Origin: Scatophagus argus
Lineage: Eukaryota; Chordata; Actinopteri; Scatophagidae
Assembly: GCF_020382885.2 (NCBI RefSeq)
Contig: NC_058513.1
Coordinates: 9,023,774-9,087,773 of the forward strand
DNA: 64,000 nt
Direction: 5' to 3'
This document shows, piece after piece, positions 1-12,188 of the stretch. The notes below the pieces were generated by a model, which did no database searches, was not told where the DNA came from, and was given only the letters and a program-made list of their open reading frames with translations. The translations under genes and the position numbers were made by a program. Position 1 is the first letter of the stretch, and every line of letters begins with the position of its first letter.

Positions 1-3000
1 CCAGATTGGACACCCCAATGCCAACCATCTGTATAGACGTGGCCAGACCCATGGCTGTTCCCAGAGTCGCCTGAGGCACCACGAGGGGAATAGACGGCCA
101 CATACTCGACTGAAATACAGCACAGACAGTTTAAATTAACTCGTTTGCTCGTAAAACTGATCTGTTCACGTCGGTAATAGGCTCTGAATATATTATTACT
201 CTGAAGGGAGTCCATAATCTTGTTAATTTTCTCCTTTAATCTTAGGCTTTGTCCTTTCCAGATATTCTTCATCTGCCAGGCTAACATTTTTACCAGACAT
301 TCATTTAAGCAGTGGACCCAACACAGACTGAATTACAGTCTACTTTTACTCTGTTTGTCTGCACTCTCTAGTTTTCTTTTACAGTCTGGATGAAAAACAC
401 AATATACAACCTCTAATAAAGCTTTCAAAAATGATGTGCCTGAGAGAGACAGCAGGTGTTAGAAATAAAAGTGGATCTGAACTCACAGCAGCGAAGGAGT
501 AGGTCACTCCCAGCCATATGGTGGAGACGAGAGGAGGGACAAACGTGAAGGCCAGGAGTCCAAACACAGGCAGTGTGAGGACAGCACAGGCCACTGCGAA
601 AATGCCCCGCAGACCCACATGATCCTGAAATGAACACAAGAAAACTTTACTCGCTGTGCTATCCTACCTACTTCACACAGTTTCATATCCAAGACATTTC
701 AACAGTTTAGAAATGGGTTTAAGTTACTTACTATAAGAATGCCCACGATGGCTGAGAGGACCAGCGAGCAGTCATAAACCGCCCCAGCAATGTAGGCAGA
801 CTCCTTCTGACTGTAACCGCTGTACTTGTCCTGAATGAACTTACTGCACAGGAAAAATACAGGAATATGCCAAAATGAAATGATTCTGTCAAATGTTATA
901 CTGTATATATGCATGCGTTGTGTGTTGACAGCTCTACCTGGCATCCGCGATAAATGGGAAGATGCCATTGTAGAAGAACATAATGGTCAGAACAAGCAGC
1001 CAGTATCTCACCGACAGGAGCTTCACATCCTGAATCCTCTACACACACACACACAGACACACACGCACGCACAGAAGATTTAGCCCACACAATCACTTCA
1101 GGGCACACACAAAGAAATTAATGAACACAGGAACAAAACATCTAAAAATGAGGTCAGATCAGTTTCCCTCATCCACTAGGACCAAGCAGATTTAAGGGAC
1201 AGAGCTGCTGTTCAGCTGCTGAGACCCAGGAAGCCCTGGAGGGGAGCTGCTGGCAGAGCAGGTTGTGGTTCAAATATATAACTTGGCTCCTTTTAACTCC
1301 ATCAAAATCCTACTGAGGCATTTGAGTAGTAAAACAGCATTCACTTTTGTGTCACAGCTTATACATTTTTTGCAGTGTGTACACTACGCCTTCCATTAGC
1401 GAGTCCTGGGTCCGTTGGGTGTGGTTGTGTGTGTTTTCTGTGAACTCAAGCATAACTTGGCATAAGCAGTCTATGTGAATTGTTAAACAAAGACAAACAG
1501 AAACACAGAATCTCCTATTTGTCTGTTACATTGAAATCTTTCAAGATATGTGGACCAGCAGAGAAACTCTGGATCAGACACCATTCATACCACTTTGCGG
1601 GACTCCTCTTGGATGGTGCCATCAAGACCCAGCTGCCTCATCCCGATTTTGTCCAGGGTACTGACTATAATGGCAGACATAAAGCCCAGCACACACAGTA
1701 GGGTACCTAGAAAACAAGCCATGATGTGAAATGTAACATGAAGAAAATACTCTAACTTAAGCTCTTTTTTTAGAACTTAAGCTTTCCTCTTCTTTTGTCA
1801 TTAATCAGTCATGCCATAAACCTACCGCCCCAGAGTGTCCATTGCATGCCATATTTTTCTTCAAACTTCTGTGTGAGGAAGAAGTTCAGGACTGAGCCCA
1901 GGCGAGAAAAAGCCAGGGTCAGTCCAAAAGCCAAGGCCAGCTCTTTCCCTTTAAACCAGAAGGCCGTGATGCGGTTCTGAACAACTAACAAGGACACAAC
2001 CAAGAGAATGACTTAGGAACAGCTGAAAAGACAAGTTCCCAACATTATGTGTATGATTTCTGAGTGGTGACCTTACTGGTCAGAGATCCATTGCCTGACC
2101 CAAACAGCAGTCGGCCTGTGAGCATAAGTGGCAGCAGATAGGGAGTTCCTTTAAAGTGGGAGCCCAGTGCAAACAGTGACGAGCCCAAAACACACAGAGA
2201 AGAGAATAGAAACACTCCAACTGCAGAAAAAGGAAAGAGGATTCACTTTACCATGAGCTACCATTAATCAGTTTTTTATAGTGGTTTGCTGTTAAGATGT
2301 TCATAGACTTACATCGGTTTCCTAATTTGTCAATCAGGAACCCAGCCATGATCACCACAACTGCATTCCTGTTTGTAGAACAACACCAATTGTAGCCGTT
2401 TTCTCATAAAGCCACCATTTATCAGTAACTGTCGGTGCAGTCAGTTCGGGTATGTACTTACGTCCAAGCGTAGATAGCATAAAGAAGATTGTACTGCTGG
2501 GGGCTCATCCCCAGTCCCAACACACAGTCCACTGTCCCATTGATCACTGTTGCATTGGGACATGTCAGGTTCTACCAGAAAAGTTAAAGCAAGTGATTAA
2601 TTGACCAGCAACAAACTGAGAACAGACTTTGGAGTTCTGACACCAACAACAGTGGTCATTTTGGAAGCTGATAGTATCTTTAAAGATCCTGCTACCTCTT
2701 ACTTACCCCTTGGAACTGATCCTGCAAAACACTGGGGATGTCAAAGCAGAAGTAGGAGCCGAATGTCAGCAGACAGTTGAAGAACAGCACCACAAAGCGA
2801 TAATGCGCTGTGAAAATAACATGAAGACTGCATCATGGATTTGTTCAGGCTCTTTAAATTCTGTATTCTGGCAGACTAAATCATAGACAGGAAGTGATAC
2901 AACACCAGTGAACACTTCAGCGTTTCACATACAGCAACAGTAGCTCTTTGGTTTTACTGAAACCTAAACTGAATCTACAGAATATGTTGTAACCATATAT

Positions 3001-3507
3001 TCACATGTCCCATATTAATTATCGGTTTTAAAAATCTGAGTCCAAAAAACAACAACTAGTAACTACTGTTGTCAAGTAAACGGTGGTGGTGGGGCTTGTG
3101 TACACCTCCATATTGTCTATATTATCTCTCTGCAAATGGGAAACTTAATGTGTATTTAACCTCGTTGGGGAAAAACAAACAAACTGTTGTTTGAAAGACT
3201 TTGTTTAGTTGTAGTAACTGAACACTGATTGAAAAAGAAACGGGGTATTTTCTCATAATCCATTCATGAAGTAGCAAAAAATTACTGCCAACCTCAGGAT
3301 TTTGACAACTTCCCAAAGTCACATGAGTTCTTCAAACGACACTCAAAGCAGAAAGTGCTGAGCTGGTCAATTAGTGGCCCATGTTTTTTCAGGGAAGTAT
3401 GCAGAGAGTTACTACACAGAGGTCTGGTCACCTGGCGTTAAATTTGTAGTCATATTAGACGATTAAAACTATAACTTTCACATACCTTTCTCTGCCGGTT
3501 GCGCCAT
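1..3507 (-). CDS. mfsd1l: MFSD1-like major facilitator transporter (3' end outside window)
   Basis: This is a multi-pass transporter of the major facilitator superfamily. MFSD1 itself is a lysosomal membrane protein reported to export dipeptides. Eleven coding exons are visible, in transcript order: 3486-3507, 2707-2807, 2462-2571, 2313-2368, 2077-2220, 1826-1984, 1591-1706, 938-1029, 732-843, 487-624 and 1-109 (cut by the edge). They give about 386 residues of an expected 460 or so, and every intron is GT-AG. The first helix contains LLTFGSYFCFDIPSVLQ, followed by NLTC and NGT glycosylation sites in the first luminal loop. Later come GFLIDKLGNR, WFKGKELALAFGL and VGLRGIF, which are typical of MFSD1. 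The start MAQPAEK is the only ATG before the first helix. The sequence is too far from the human MFSD1 I remember to be a plain orthologue, and human MFSD1 is not in this neighbourhood, so the teleost paralogue mfsd1l is my preferred name. The family call is firm; the paralogue call is tentative. Confidence 0.85.
1041..1073. repeat. (CA)n microsatellite
   Basis: An imperfect CA run, interrupted by GA and CG steps, lies in the intron between the seventh and eighth coding exons of the MFSD1-like gene, just beyond the acceptor of the 938-1029 exon. Confidence 0.9.
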
Positions 3508-4519
3508 TGTAAACAAAAAGGACAGTATCTGAAAAGAAAACCTTCAAATTCACATCCTTCGGTGTTGTTTACGTGAACATACTATTGTAGCACAGCTAAC
3601 AGGCGGCGTTGAGGTTTGCTATAACTCTGCCGCAGACCGCAGATCTTTAAACTACATGGATCGATCTTTCGTGGCGTTATGACGTAGCGAGTCATTTGGA
3701 AGTCTGCGTACGCAGCGAGACTGCAACCGCCCGGACTACCGTTTTTTTTTTTTTTTAAAAAAGAAAACTTTATTGAAGAGCATATGGCGATCTGCATATA
3801 ACCTTTTTTATTTTTAACATTACAGAAAAAGTAGTATTTTCTTCGATGTATTTATGTAATTTTAAAGAGAGAGAGGGAGAGTGAGAGAGAGAGGATAAAG
3901 CCTGGACTGAAAATATAAAGAAAATATTTTTTTTCAATACATAAACATATTTGTACTTTTTTATATATTGTATTATATCATAACTTTAACATCCAAATGA
4001 CATAATACGAAATTGTAAATTAAGTGATCGTGTTATGTTTCTAATCATTATGTAATCATTTTTCAATAAGCTAAGACTAAAAATGCGATTTTTCATTAAT
4101 TATCCTAATCTGCAACATAACTGATGCCAAGTAAAAGTAGTGGCATAATAAATATCTACAGTAACAGTAAAGAATTTCCCTATAAATAATAAATAATAAT
4201 AAATAAAGGAATTCTGAACATTGGTAGAAGTATGAAGTACCATAAGACCTCAAAATTGTATTTAAGTATAGTACTAGAGTAAATGTACTCAGTTACATTC
4301 TAACAACACTAATTAAAGGCATTTAATCTACTCTGGTTGTATTAAAAAAAAATCTGTTTCCTCCTCGCGTTTTTGATCTCATGTCCCTCGCCGGACACCG
4401 TCGCTGTTGTCCAAACATTGCTTTTCCACTCAGAAATTTTGAGAGTGGCATGTGTTGGGTATATAATATGCTCATGAAGCCTCGGAGGGTTTTGTTTAGG
4501 CCCATCTTAAACATATAAA
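3508..4519. promoter_or_regulatory. Divergent intergenic region between mfsd1l and eme2
   Basis: The two start codons point away from each other across about 1 kb, so this stretch probably holds both promoters. The side next to the MFSD1-like gene (3540-3740) is richer in CpG. It includes AGCTAAC at 3594-3600, related to the motif seen at other starts in the window. The middle is very AT-rich. It holds a GA-rich simple repeat at 3866-3894 and an interspersed repeat fragment at about 4120-4312. No TATA box with convincing spacing was seen for either gene. The promoter role is inferred from gene layout only. Confidence 0.5.
4120..4312. repeat. Teleost interspersed repeat fragment (AGTAAATGTACT type)
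   Basis: The stretch reads like the common fish repeat with the phrases GTAAAAGTA, AAGTACCATAA and AGAGTAAATGTACTCAGTTAC. I recognise the pattern from many teleost genomes, but cannot name the family with confidence. An AATAAT tract at 4185-4206 interrupts it. It sits directly upstream of the eme2 start. Confidence 0.55.
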
Positions 4520-7500
4520 ATGTCTGTGCTGCGCAGGGCTAAAACATGGGAAATATCTGAATCCGAGGAAAGTGACACTGAGAAAAACCCGAATATAAAC
4601 CGTGGTGAGGGCAGTCAAATAATAACAATAGGCACAGAATTCATAGAGGATCAGAGCTCAGATCACAGGAGCAAACCCTCCCCATCGTCAGAAACAAAGA
4701 GTGAATCCGGTCATGCTTCTGCTTTGTGTCCTCCGCGGCAAGACGGACGTGACACACCAAGTCCTGCAAGAAAACGTCGCACCAAGGAGGAGATAGAAGC
4801 GGACAGACAGGCAGCCAAGGAGAGGAAGGAGGCGAGAGAGAGACAGAGAGCTGCCAGGGCCCGGGAGAAGGAGGAGATGAGACAGGAGCAGCAGAGGAGG
4901 AGAGAGGCTGCTGACAACCTGAAGAGTCTCAGGCCGGAGAACTGCCTCAAGTGTCTTACTGTCTGCATAGATCCAGGTACACAGGCTCACCGTGCTGCAT
5001 TGATGTGCAGTCGGAAATTTTCTATCCGTAAGGAAAGAGCTGCATGATACACAACAAGCAGATTTATACTCAAGTATATCATATATGTATATTTCTAATC
5101 ATATATTTTACGTTTGAGAAATATTAAAATTAAGAAATATTAACTCAACTAGTGTATGACTCATTGATTTATTTTTCTCTTATCAGTGTTGATTCCATAG
5201 AAGTTGTTGACAAAAAAGTTGAGTCAGTTTTTATATTCAGTTATTTATATTCAGTTCAAATTCAAATTAATTTTCAAATGAGCTTTATTTGCATCGCTGT
5301 AATATATGTGCATCAGAAACTCAGCCAACAGAACTCGTTAAGCAACTTCTTATTGGCTTAGGTTTGTTCCTCTAACCAAAAGTCTGCCTACATGACAGTT
5401 AGTATTTACAAGAGCCAATGTCTAAACCAACATGGACCGCTGAAAGATGACATCTGACAAGCTTCTGACCTCCATTTACAAAGTACAATAGGCTAAAGTG
5501 AAGCGAAAGTTTGTGCATCTATGAACTCGTGTGTGTTTTTCTTCAGCTCTTCTGCAACAGGATGGCTCAGACATCCTGCTTGACACCTTGGCTACCTTTG
5601 AGTGGAGGTTCAGCATTGAGAGCCAGCAGCTCCCACACAGCATCACCTGGACCAGAGACTTACCTCAGGTGGGCACCTTGTGCTTCTTGCAGCATAATTT
5701 CTGTGCATATCACTCCTACGTGTGCAGTCTGTGGTGGGTGCACAGCTTCTGTAATAAACCACATGTGCATGTTTTCATCATACTGTATGTTATCTACATC
5801 TGTAAAGTAAATATAGTTAATATGCATGTTTGAACTCTTTCTTTACACGTGTAGGTCATATTTCCTTCTGCAGGACCCTGTGATGTGCAATTTGTTCATT
5901 TGCATTAATTGTGAAAAATGTTTGCGGTACCTTTATGAATTTGCTCTATTTCTAATGATATATTCTTACTTTTTTTAACTTGACCAGTTGGATCATGGTC
6001 GAGGAGATGATGGAAGGGGCTCTGTGGAGGAGGAGCAAGCTGTTCTGGTGCTGGATCTGCCTGACTTTATGGACATAGTGGCCTCTGTGAAGAAAGTAAG
6101 CAAACTTTTAAGTCAAAATAAATTGGCTTTGAGGGCAGCCTAGAAGACAGACTCTTTGGAGACTTTAATGTCACTTTTTTGTTATTTATTGTTATTTATA
6201 CTTTTTGTTATTTTCGCTGCAGATGCTCGACAGTGAAGGGGAGGAAACAGAGGTGGGGTCCTTCCTCAGCTCTCTTTTGGAGTGTCTCAACAGGGACGCC
6301 AAGAAGGTGGTCACACTCTTAGTGACAGACTCTCAGCCAGATTACAGGTTCGTGTGTGTCCATGATTGTGGACTCTGATGGGTAGACGTTCAGCCCAGTT
6401 ACTTTCTCGTTTACTTATAAAAAAATAAAACACTTTTTCTCATTCTGTGCTGGCTGACCTGACTTACTGGTTTTCTTACCAGCAGCACTTGTGGTGAACA
6501 TTTACTGGATGAGACACTACACTCCAAATTGGGGATGGAGGATTTGGACTTGGAGGAGGTCAGTTTACTTTGAAACTCTTTCCTCGTGAGACTACCGTAG
6601 TTGTACGATGAGGATTTGTTGATCTTATGTGCTCTTCCTGTAGATGTTTTACCAGGTATGTTTCAAAAAGTAGATAGTTTTTCAGGTTCAAGCACAGAAA
6701 ACAAAGGGTTTCTTTGTCTCATTTTCTCTGCAGGTTCTTGTGTACTTACAGCTCTGTAAGAAGATCTCACTGGTCTTCCTGGAGGGCTGGCAGGAGGTCA
6801 CTAACCATGTGTGTGCTGTCACTAAGGCCTTATCAAAGCGGCCTTTCAAGTACGCAGCCCACTGAAGTGATTGTGAAGAGATAACACAAGCGATAATACA
6901 ATTTTCCATCACTCATTAACCATCCATTTTTAAGTTAAAAAAGGTTATTAACCAAACAAACTGTCATAGAGCAGTCAGAGAAATATAGAGATTGTAGATA
7001 TCTTCTAGTTAATACCCAGCTAATCTTCCTTCACTTATCAGAAGGCCTTCCATGTGTTTCCAGACTGCTTACCGAGCGAGCGGAGCTGCCCTTCTGTGTG
7101 GATGGTTCGTGGGCCAGTGGGGTTCGGGTGGAGAGGGACGGTTCAGGGCTGATTCAGGTCTGGAACAGGCAGATCCAACAGCTGAACAGAGTCAGCCCCG
7201 CGGTAGCCTCTGCTGTGACCGCGGCCTACCCGTCTCCTCAGCTGCTGCTGCAGGTACACCTGAGTGCTCTTCAGTTTGGAGCACGGAGGGCAGTGCCAAC
7301 ATGAGCGAGGGACTCACCTGGATTTCCACTGTGACCACCTACTGTGTGCAGCTGAGGCATTTTCAATAGTTTGTTACTTGCTGTAAATTTTTCAGGAAGG
7401 TATTAAAACACTTGGTGCCATATTTTTCACATTGACTAGCTGATTTTGAAAGGATTTAAGCCTTAAAAGTTAAAGATTTAAAAAAAAAAAAAAAAATCAT

Positions 7501-7726
7501 AGATGTGATTCATATAGTCACAAACAATGTATAAGGAGATCATTTCACTGGAATTTCCTGTGTTTACTAGGCATACCAGAGCTTGGAGTCAGAGGGGGAC
7601 AGAAAGGGGCTGCTGGCTGGTCTCTTAGTGAAGGGTGGAGGTAAAGAGCGGCGAATAGGACCGGAGATATCAGCCAGAGTTTACCGCTGCTTCACAGCCC
7701 AGAACCCCCAGCTCGTCCTGGACTGA
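4520..7726 (+). CDS. eme2: EME2, structure-specific endonuclease subunit
   Basis: EME2 pairs with MUS81 to cut replication-fork and recombination intermediates in the nucleus; it is the non-catalytic half. Eight coding exons: 4520-4976, 5547-5668, 5988-6095, 6223-6347, 6483-6558, 6734-6849, 7064-7253 and 7571-7726, giving 449 residues. The N-terminus keeps the TWEISESE phrase seen in EME2. Residues about 83-140 are a strongly charged Glu/Arg helix. The degenerate ERCC4 nuclease fold follows: [16 protein letters not shown], then [13 protein letters not shown]. The region [18 protein letters not shown] and the C-terminal helix-hairpin-helix part ([29 protein letters not shown]) match EME2 better than EME1. 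The active nuclease motif GDxnERKxxxD is not present, as expected. Exon 5 has a CAGCAG double acceptor (6480-6485). A weak ATTAAA poly(A) signal lies at 7794-7799. Confidence 0.93.
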
Positions 7727-8604
7727 TTTGTCCACTTGAGAATGAGATGGACTTGGCTACTACTATGCTAATGTTTACAAGCTAAAACTATGCATTAAAT
7801 ATCATGTTCATCTTCCAGCTAAGCACTATTTATACTCCTCTGAACTTAAAGGAATAGAATATGTTAATTAGTAAAATAAGGAATTCTATGACTGATGTAT
7901 TTTTGTGTGGACTATGTGATTTTGTCTGTATATGAATTAAGCCTGTAAAGATGTTGCAAGAGGACTTTCTCGTTTTTGTTTTATTTTAGAGAATTTCCTG
8001 AGTAAGAAAGTTCAAAAACAACGCATGACTGTAAATAGAAAAACAAATCATTTTGTAAGCAAGAATACAACCACCGGTGATATTCAAGCCAATACGCTTA
8101 TTACAAAACACACATTTCAGCATACAAAAATTCATTTCCACAGTTTGAAAAAGCAACCCCCTTGGCCCAGAGTCTGTCCCTGAGAATAATAGCGTGCATA
8201 AGTTTTTGTCAAAGTCTAATGTGGCAAACATGAGGCCCTCCAAAGATGATGACTGGCATATTTTAAAAAATGAAACACAAAAATGAAAATCTCGTTAGCC
8301 CCATGATCGAAACTGGTTAAAATGCCAATAAATGACCCAAATGTCACTCAAACATCTCAGTTACTTAGTCTCACTCACTACATAGTCACTCCTTTCTCCC
8401 AGTTTATTGACAAAGTCGTTTGAAGGTCAAAAACTTGCTAAATAAAGTGAAGCAACAATCCACCCCAAATGTTGACTGATGAACAAATACTAGCTGAAAA
8501 GTGAGATTAATCCAATGTCTGATTCACAACAGGAGATGCTGATGGCAATGGTAGAATGATATAGCTGTGTGCCAAACACTTACAAATACGCTATGACTGC
8601 TGAG
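7727..8604. terminator. Shared 3' region of convergent eme2 and spsb3
   Basis: The two stop codons face each other across 878 bases. On the plus strand ATTAAA at 7794-7799 can serve eme2, about 70 bases after its stop. On the minus strand AATAAA (plus TTTATT at 7980-7985) can end spsb3 with a 3' UTR of about 620 bases. The UTRs would then come within about 200 bases of each other. Nothing coding is seen here. Confidence 0.6.
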
Positions 8605-11600
8605 TCATGTCCAGCGGCATCTTTTGCACTGATAATCCTCTGGCTCGGAGCAGCAGCTGTCATAGTCGCTGCTGGGAGGGGTTGGAGGGCATTGGCAAGT
8701 GTAGGCTTGAGTTTGAGGTGACATTTGACAGGAGCACTGGTGTGGGATTGTGTCAGGAAGTGGACTGGTGCAGGGGCTTGGGGAGGCGCAGGCACTCAGG
8801 GTGGATACTGGGCTCGGGATGGGGCTGGGGCTACGACTCGCAGGCAGGCTCATCTCCTCGTGAAAATCCTCAGGGGAGTCCCTTTGCTGCTCTGAGACTT
8901 CAGGGCTGCTGGTGAGGGTGAACACCCAGCCCAGCTGATTGTGAAGGACGGTGCGCAGGCCTGGGGGCAGGTCCACAGTGTTAAGCACATCAGGGCAGCA
9001 GGGCAACATTTGGCGGAGCCGGGCACAGCAAAGGTACTGCAGGGAAGTGGGTGTATAGCAGGCACGGATCACCTTCATACTGCTTTTGGCTGCTGTGGAG
9101 CATACCATGGGGTACAACTTCTTGTTCTGCAGCCTAGTGGCAGCAACGCCTGTTGTAGCAGAGCAAGCAACATTTCAAAATTAAAAGTCACCAGGCAGTC
9201 ATGACTAAACGCTGTTTTTTTTGTGTTTTATGTATCCAACAAAGCCTGCTTGAATTACAGAGAAACACGTACCTATGCAGTGCCGATTCTTGTAGAAAGT
9301 CAGGGTGCCGTGCCAGGTGTCCAGGTGCACTCCTATGATGGAGCCCTGGCCAAACCGAGAGGAGAACTTCACTTTGTCCCCTTTGTGCTGGAGGTGACCT
9401 AAATACATAAACCAGTGGATAATTAATAGGATTTTCTCTTTTCTTGAATTGGTGACTATTACGAAGGAAGAAGTATCCCTGCAGAATGTAAAAATACCCC
9501 AAACCCCCGTGCATTTCAAAACCTGCTTATTTAAAGGTACATTAGGATGATCAGCAAAATGCATGTAAAGCATCAAAATTAAAAGTATTCATCACTGACA
9601 ATTAATCCCATATATTTTTAGCAGATTGTTAAAATGGATCCATCATGCATAACCAGTACTTTACAGTTGTAACTGGTTAAAGTGGAGCTAGTTATAGCTA
9701 ATTTATATATATAGCAGTTGAATTAAATAAAATTTACAAATTATTTTTTTTTTATATATATATATTTCAGAAACTCATTTTTGCCTCTTAGGCAACAAGC
9801 AAATGTTATTTAAACCCAACCCTTTGAAGGGGTTAAGAGAGGAAATGTCTCTTTAAGAGCTCACTAAATGGTTTATGTAAAATTTCAGTCTGAGTGGTGA
9901 AAAGTACTTTTCACCACTGGCAGAAAGCCTCTGTCTAGCTTCACAGATTCCTCCAATAAGTAATGGTTTGTCTGAATCCTAACCTGTGTAGGAGAGCCCC
10001 CAGCTGTCCTCATCGTGACCCAGCAGGCTGCCAAAGCTGTATTTGAACTTCTCCAGGTTCACCTCTGAAGTTCCAATTCCCACCATCTACAGCAGGATCG
10101 CAACAGGTAAACCAACTGACCGACCACAGGAACCTTTTCAAGCGTGTTTTCGGCCACAGATAACATAATACCCACCATATCAGTTCCATAGACAGGAGAG
10201 GTCATCTTCACTTCCCAGAAGTGTTGGCCATCTGTGAGCTCCTTTGTGCCGCGGATGGCGGCTGTGCCACAGCTGTAGTCGGAGTGAAAGCTCACCTTCC
10301 TGTTGTCACAGCTGAGGAAGGCGCCGGAAGATTTAAAGTGTTTGTCCCACTCCCAGTCAAAGCCTGACAACAGGAGCATGCAAACAGCCATATTAGCTGG
10401 ATAGTTATTTCACATTTTGTTATTTGTAACAACCTCTTTTTTTTTTAATTTGTTTACTCAAGCAGGTAATCCAGTGCTGTGGTATTAATTAAAATATCTG
10501 AACAACTTCTGGCTAAGTTGGCTTGAAGTCCCAGAGGATTCATCACAATAACTTACTGTGTAACAGCAAATTATAAAATCTGTGTGTGGGGGAGCTTTGT
10601 CTTTCTGTTGTCTGTGATCTGTTTCACTGAATTTGAGTGGAACATTGCTCAATATGTAGTTATATGCTCACAAAAGCCCATTATAATACGTGTATTATAC
10701 TTTCACAATCCTGCCAAAGCCTTAGACTGCCCATTAGCCTGCCTGGCTTCAGCAGTACACCTGCGCCACTGCACAGTGTACCCTGCTGTGTTCATATGAT
10801 GTATGACTGTGACAGCTCACCCTGATCCTCCTCCCCACAGAGGCAGTCACTAGAGACACCAAGGCCTGGGCTGAGCTCCTCCTGTTGGTCGCACATGCAG
10901 AAAGACTCCCCTATCACTGGCACCGTGCTGGGCAAGGCCACCACCTCAGATACCGTCTGTGAACTCTGCAGGTAATCCACCTCAGACTCCAGGTCGCTCA
11001 TCTGGTTGACACAAACAGCACAAACAGTATCTTGTAAGTCCCTAAAGGTGGCCATGGTCCAGGGATGTTGGCTTGGTAGCAGGAGAATGAATTAGCTCCA
11101 GCGGAGAGAGTCGCATTGAGGTTTGCATTCACCGTTTTCTCAATTCTACTGACAGCTGTGCCTTTTTGTAAAGAATCAACTTGTGGTATTGGCAACCACA
11201 ATCATGCTATCTGACACTGAACAATCCAGAGAGTCAAATGAGAATCACATCACCCGTTATGTTTTAGAGACAAGACAGCCTTTTCCCTAAAAGGCCCCTT
11301 CCAAAAATACTGAGCCTACTACTGACACCTGACCATGTCTTACACGCAACCATTTCAGACAGGGGACAGTCCCAGTGGAAAACTACTGGTACTCAGGTAG
11401 AAATATCATCTTTCACATGTGGCCATACCTTCTCTTTGAATTTAACTAATCCTTTTTGACATATAGTCAATTTAAAACAGTATAAAGACAATATATTTAA
11501 TGTTTTGCTTCATCAACTTCATTGATTTTTGTAAATATGTGCTTATTCCGAATTTGATGCAATCAACATGTTACAAACAAGTTGAGACAGAGGCAACAAA

Positions 11601-12188
11601 AGACCAGGAAAGCTTTAAAAACTTATAAAGGTAAACGGGGTAAATGTAACATGTCCTATAGTATCATGACTGAGCAGCGTGGAAAGGCTCAGTCATTCAC
11701 AAGAAAGGATGGGGTGACGTGCAGAGATGTTTTGAGGGGCTGGAGCTCAAGCAAAAAAAAAGGGGATCAGTCACACACATAACTTTACAACAAATGGAAC
11801 ATTCAAGAAGACATTCATATAATGCCAGAGAGGTGTGTGCCTCACACTCAACTATCAAATAATGCCACAACAAAAACACTCGCCTTACCTAAGACCTGCC
11901 TTTTTCAACATCTAGGTTGTATTTCTTATTCCCTACCGTGATCCTCTTTCTGCAGTCTTACCACATATACATTCCATCTGAATCTCCCTCTGTTTTCTTA
12001 AAGTTTCTCCTTCTATAGCTAGTTTCTTTCGCTGTGCCCCACAAACCCCAGCGCGTCACCTGTGTCATTGTCTGGCCTTCCCATTCCTCCCCATCCGATG
12101 TCTGGATCACTGCCATGGCATCTGTCTCCTGCCGTGTTTCACTCCAAGCCAAATGCCGAGCCCGGCCGTTCCTGCCTCTTCTCAGCAT
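8605..12188 (-). CDS. spsb3: SPSB3, SPRY domain and SOCS box protein
   Basis: SPSB3 is a substrate adaptor for Elongin B/C-Cullin-5 ubiquitin ligases; nuclear cGAS is a reported target. Six coding exons in transcript order: 12060-12188, 10821-11001, 10176-10363, 9984-10086, 9273-9398 and 8605-9149, giving 423 residues. The first exon is easily missed; its opening [19 protein letters not shown] parallels the start of human SPSB3. An in-frame ATG at 11055 lies in intron sequence. The SPRY domain spans about residues 104-272 ([41 protein letters not shown]). The SOCS box follows, with BC-box [12 protein letters not shown] at 278-289 and a LPPGL Cullin box near 303. The tail (about 322-423) is Ser/Pro-rich with Cys pairs, longer than in human, and ends CKRCRWT like the human CKRCRRT-type end. 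Intron 1 holds a Tc1-like fragment. Confidence 0.93.
11480..11880 (+). mobile_element. Tc1-like transposon, 5' part, decayed
   Basis: Within spsb3 intron 1. Phrases such as TTTAATGTT, CATCAACTTCATTG, TTTGTAAATATG, GAATTTGATGC, GTTGAGACAGAGGCAACAAA and GCTCAGTCATTCACAAG match my memory of the left part of a very common fish Tc1-like element, up to the region of its transposase start. Here that start region reads AGGATGGGGTGACG, and the frame is lost soon after. The edges are approximate. It is the same family as the copy at about 23.2-23.9 kb. Confidence 0.65.

Noticed and set aside
7052-7369. ORFs over eme2 exon 7 in other frames
   Set aside because: The EME2 frame is supported by family motifs and by matching splice phases.
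8605-9204. Plus-strand ORFs opposite the last spsb3 exon
   Set aside because: They are antisense shadows of a GC-rich coding exon.
11053-11055. ATG at 11055 as start of spsb3
   Set aside because: The residues after it are intron read-through; a CAG acceptor at the following ATGAGC and the family-like first exon at 12060-12188 explain the gene better.
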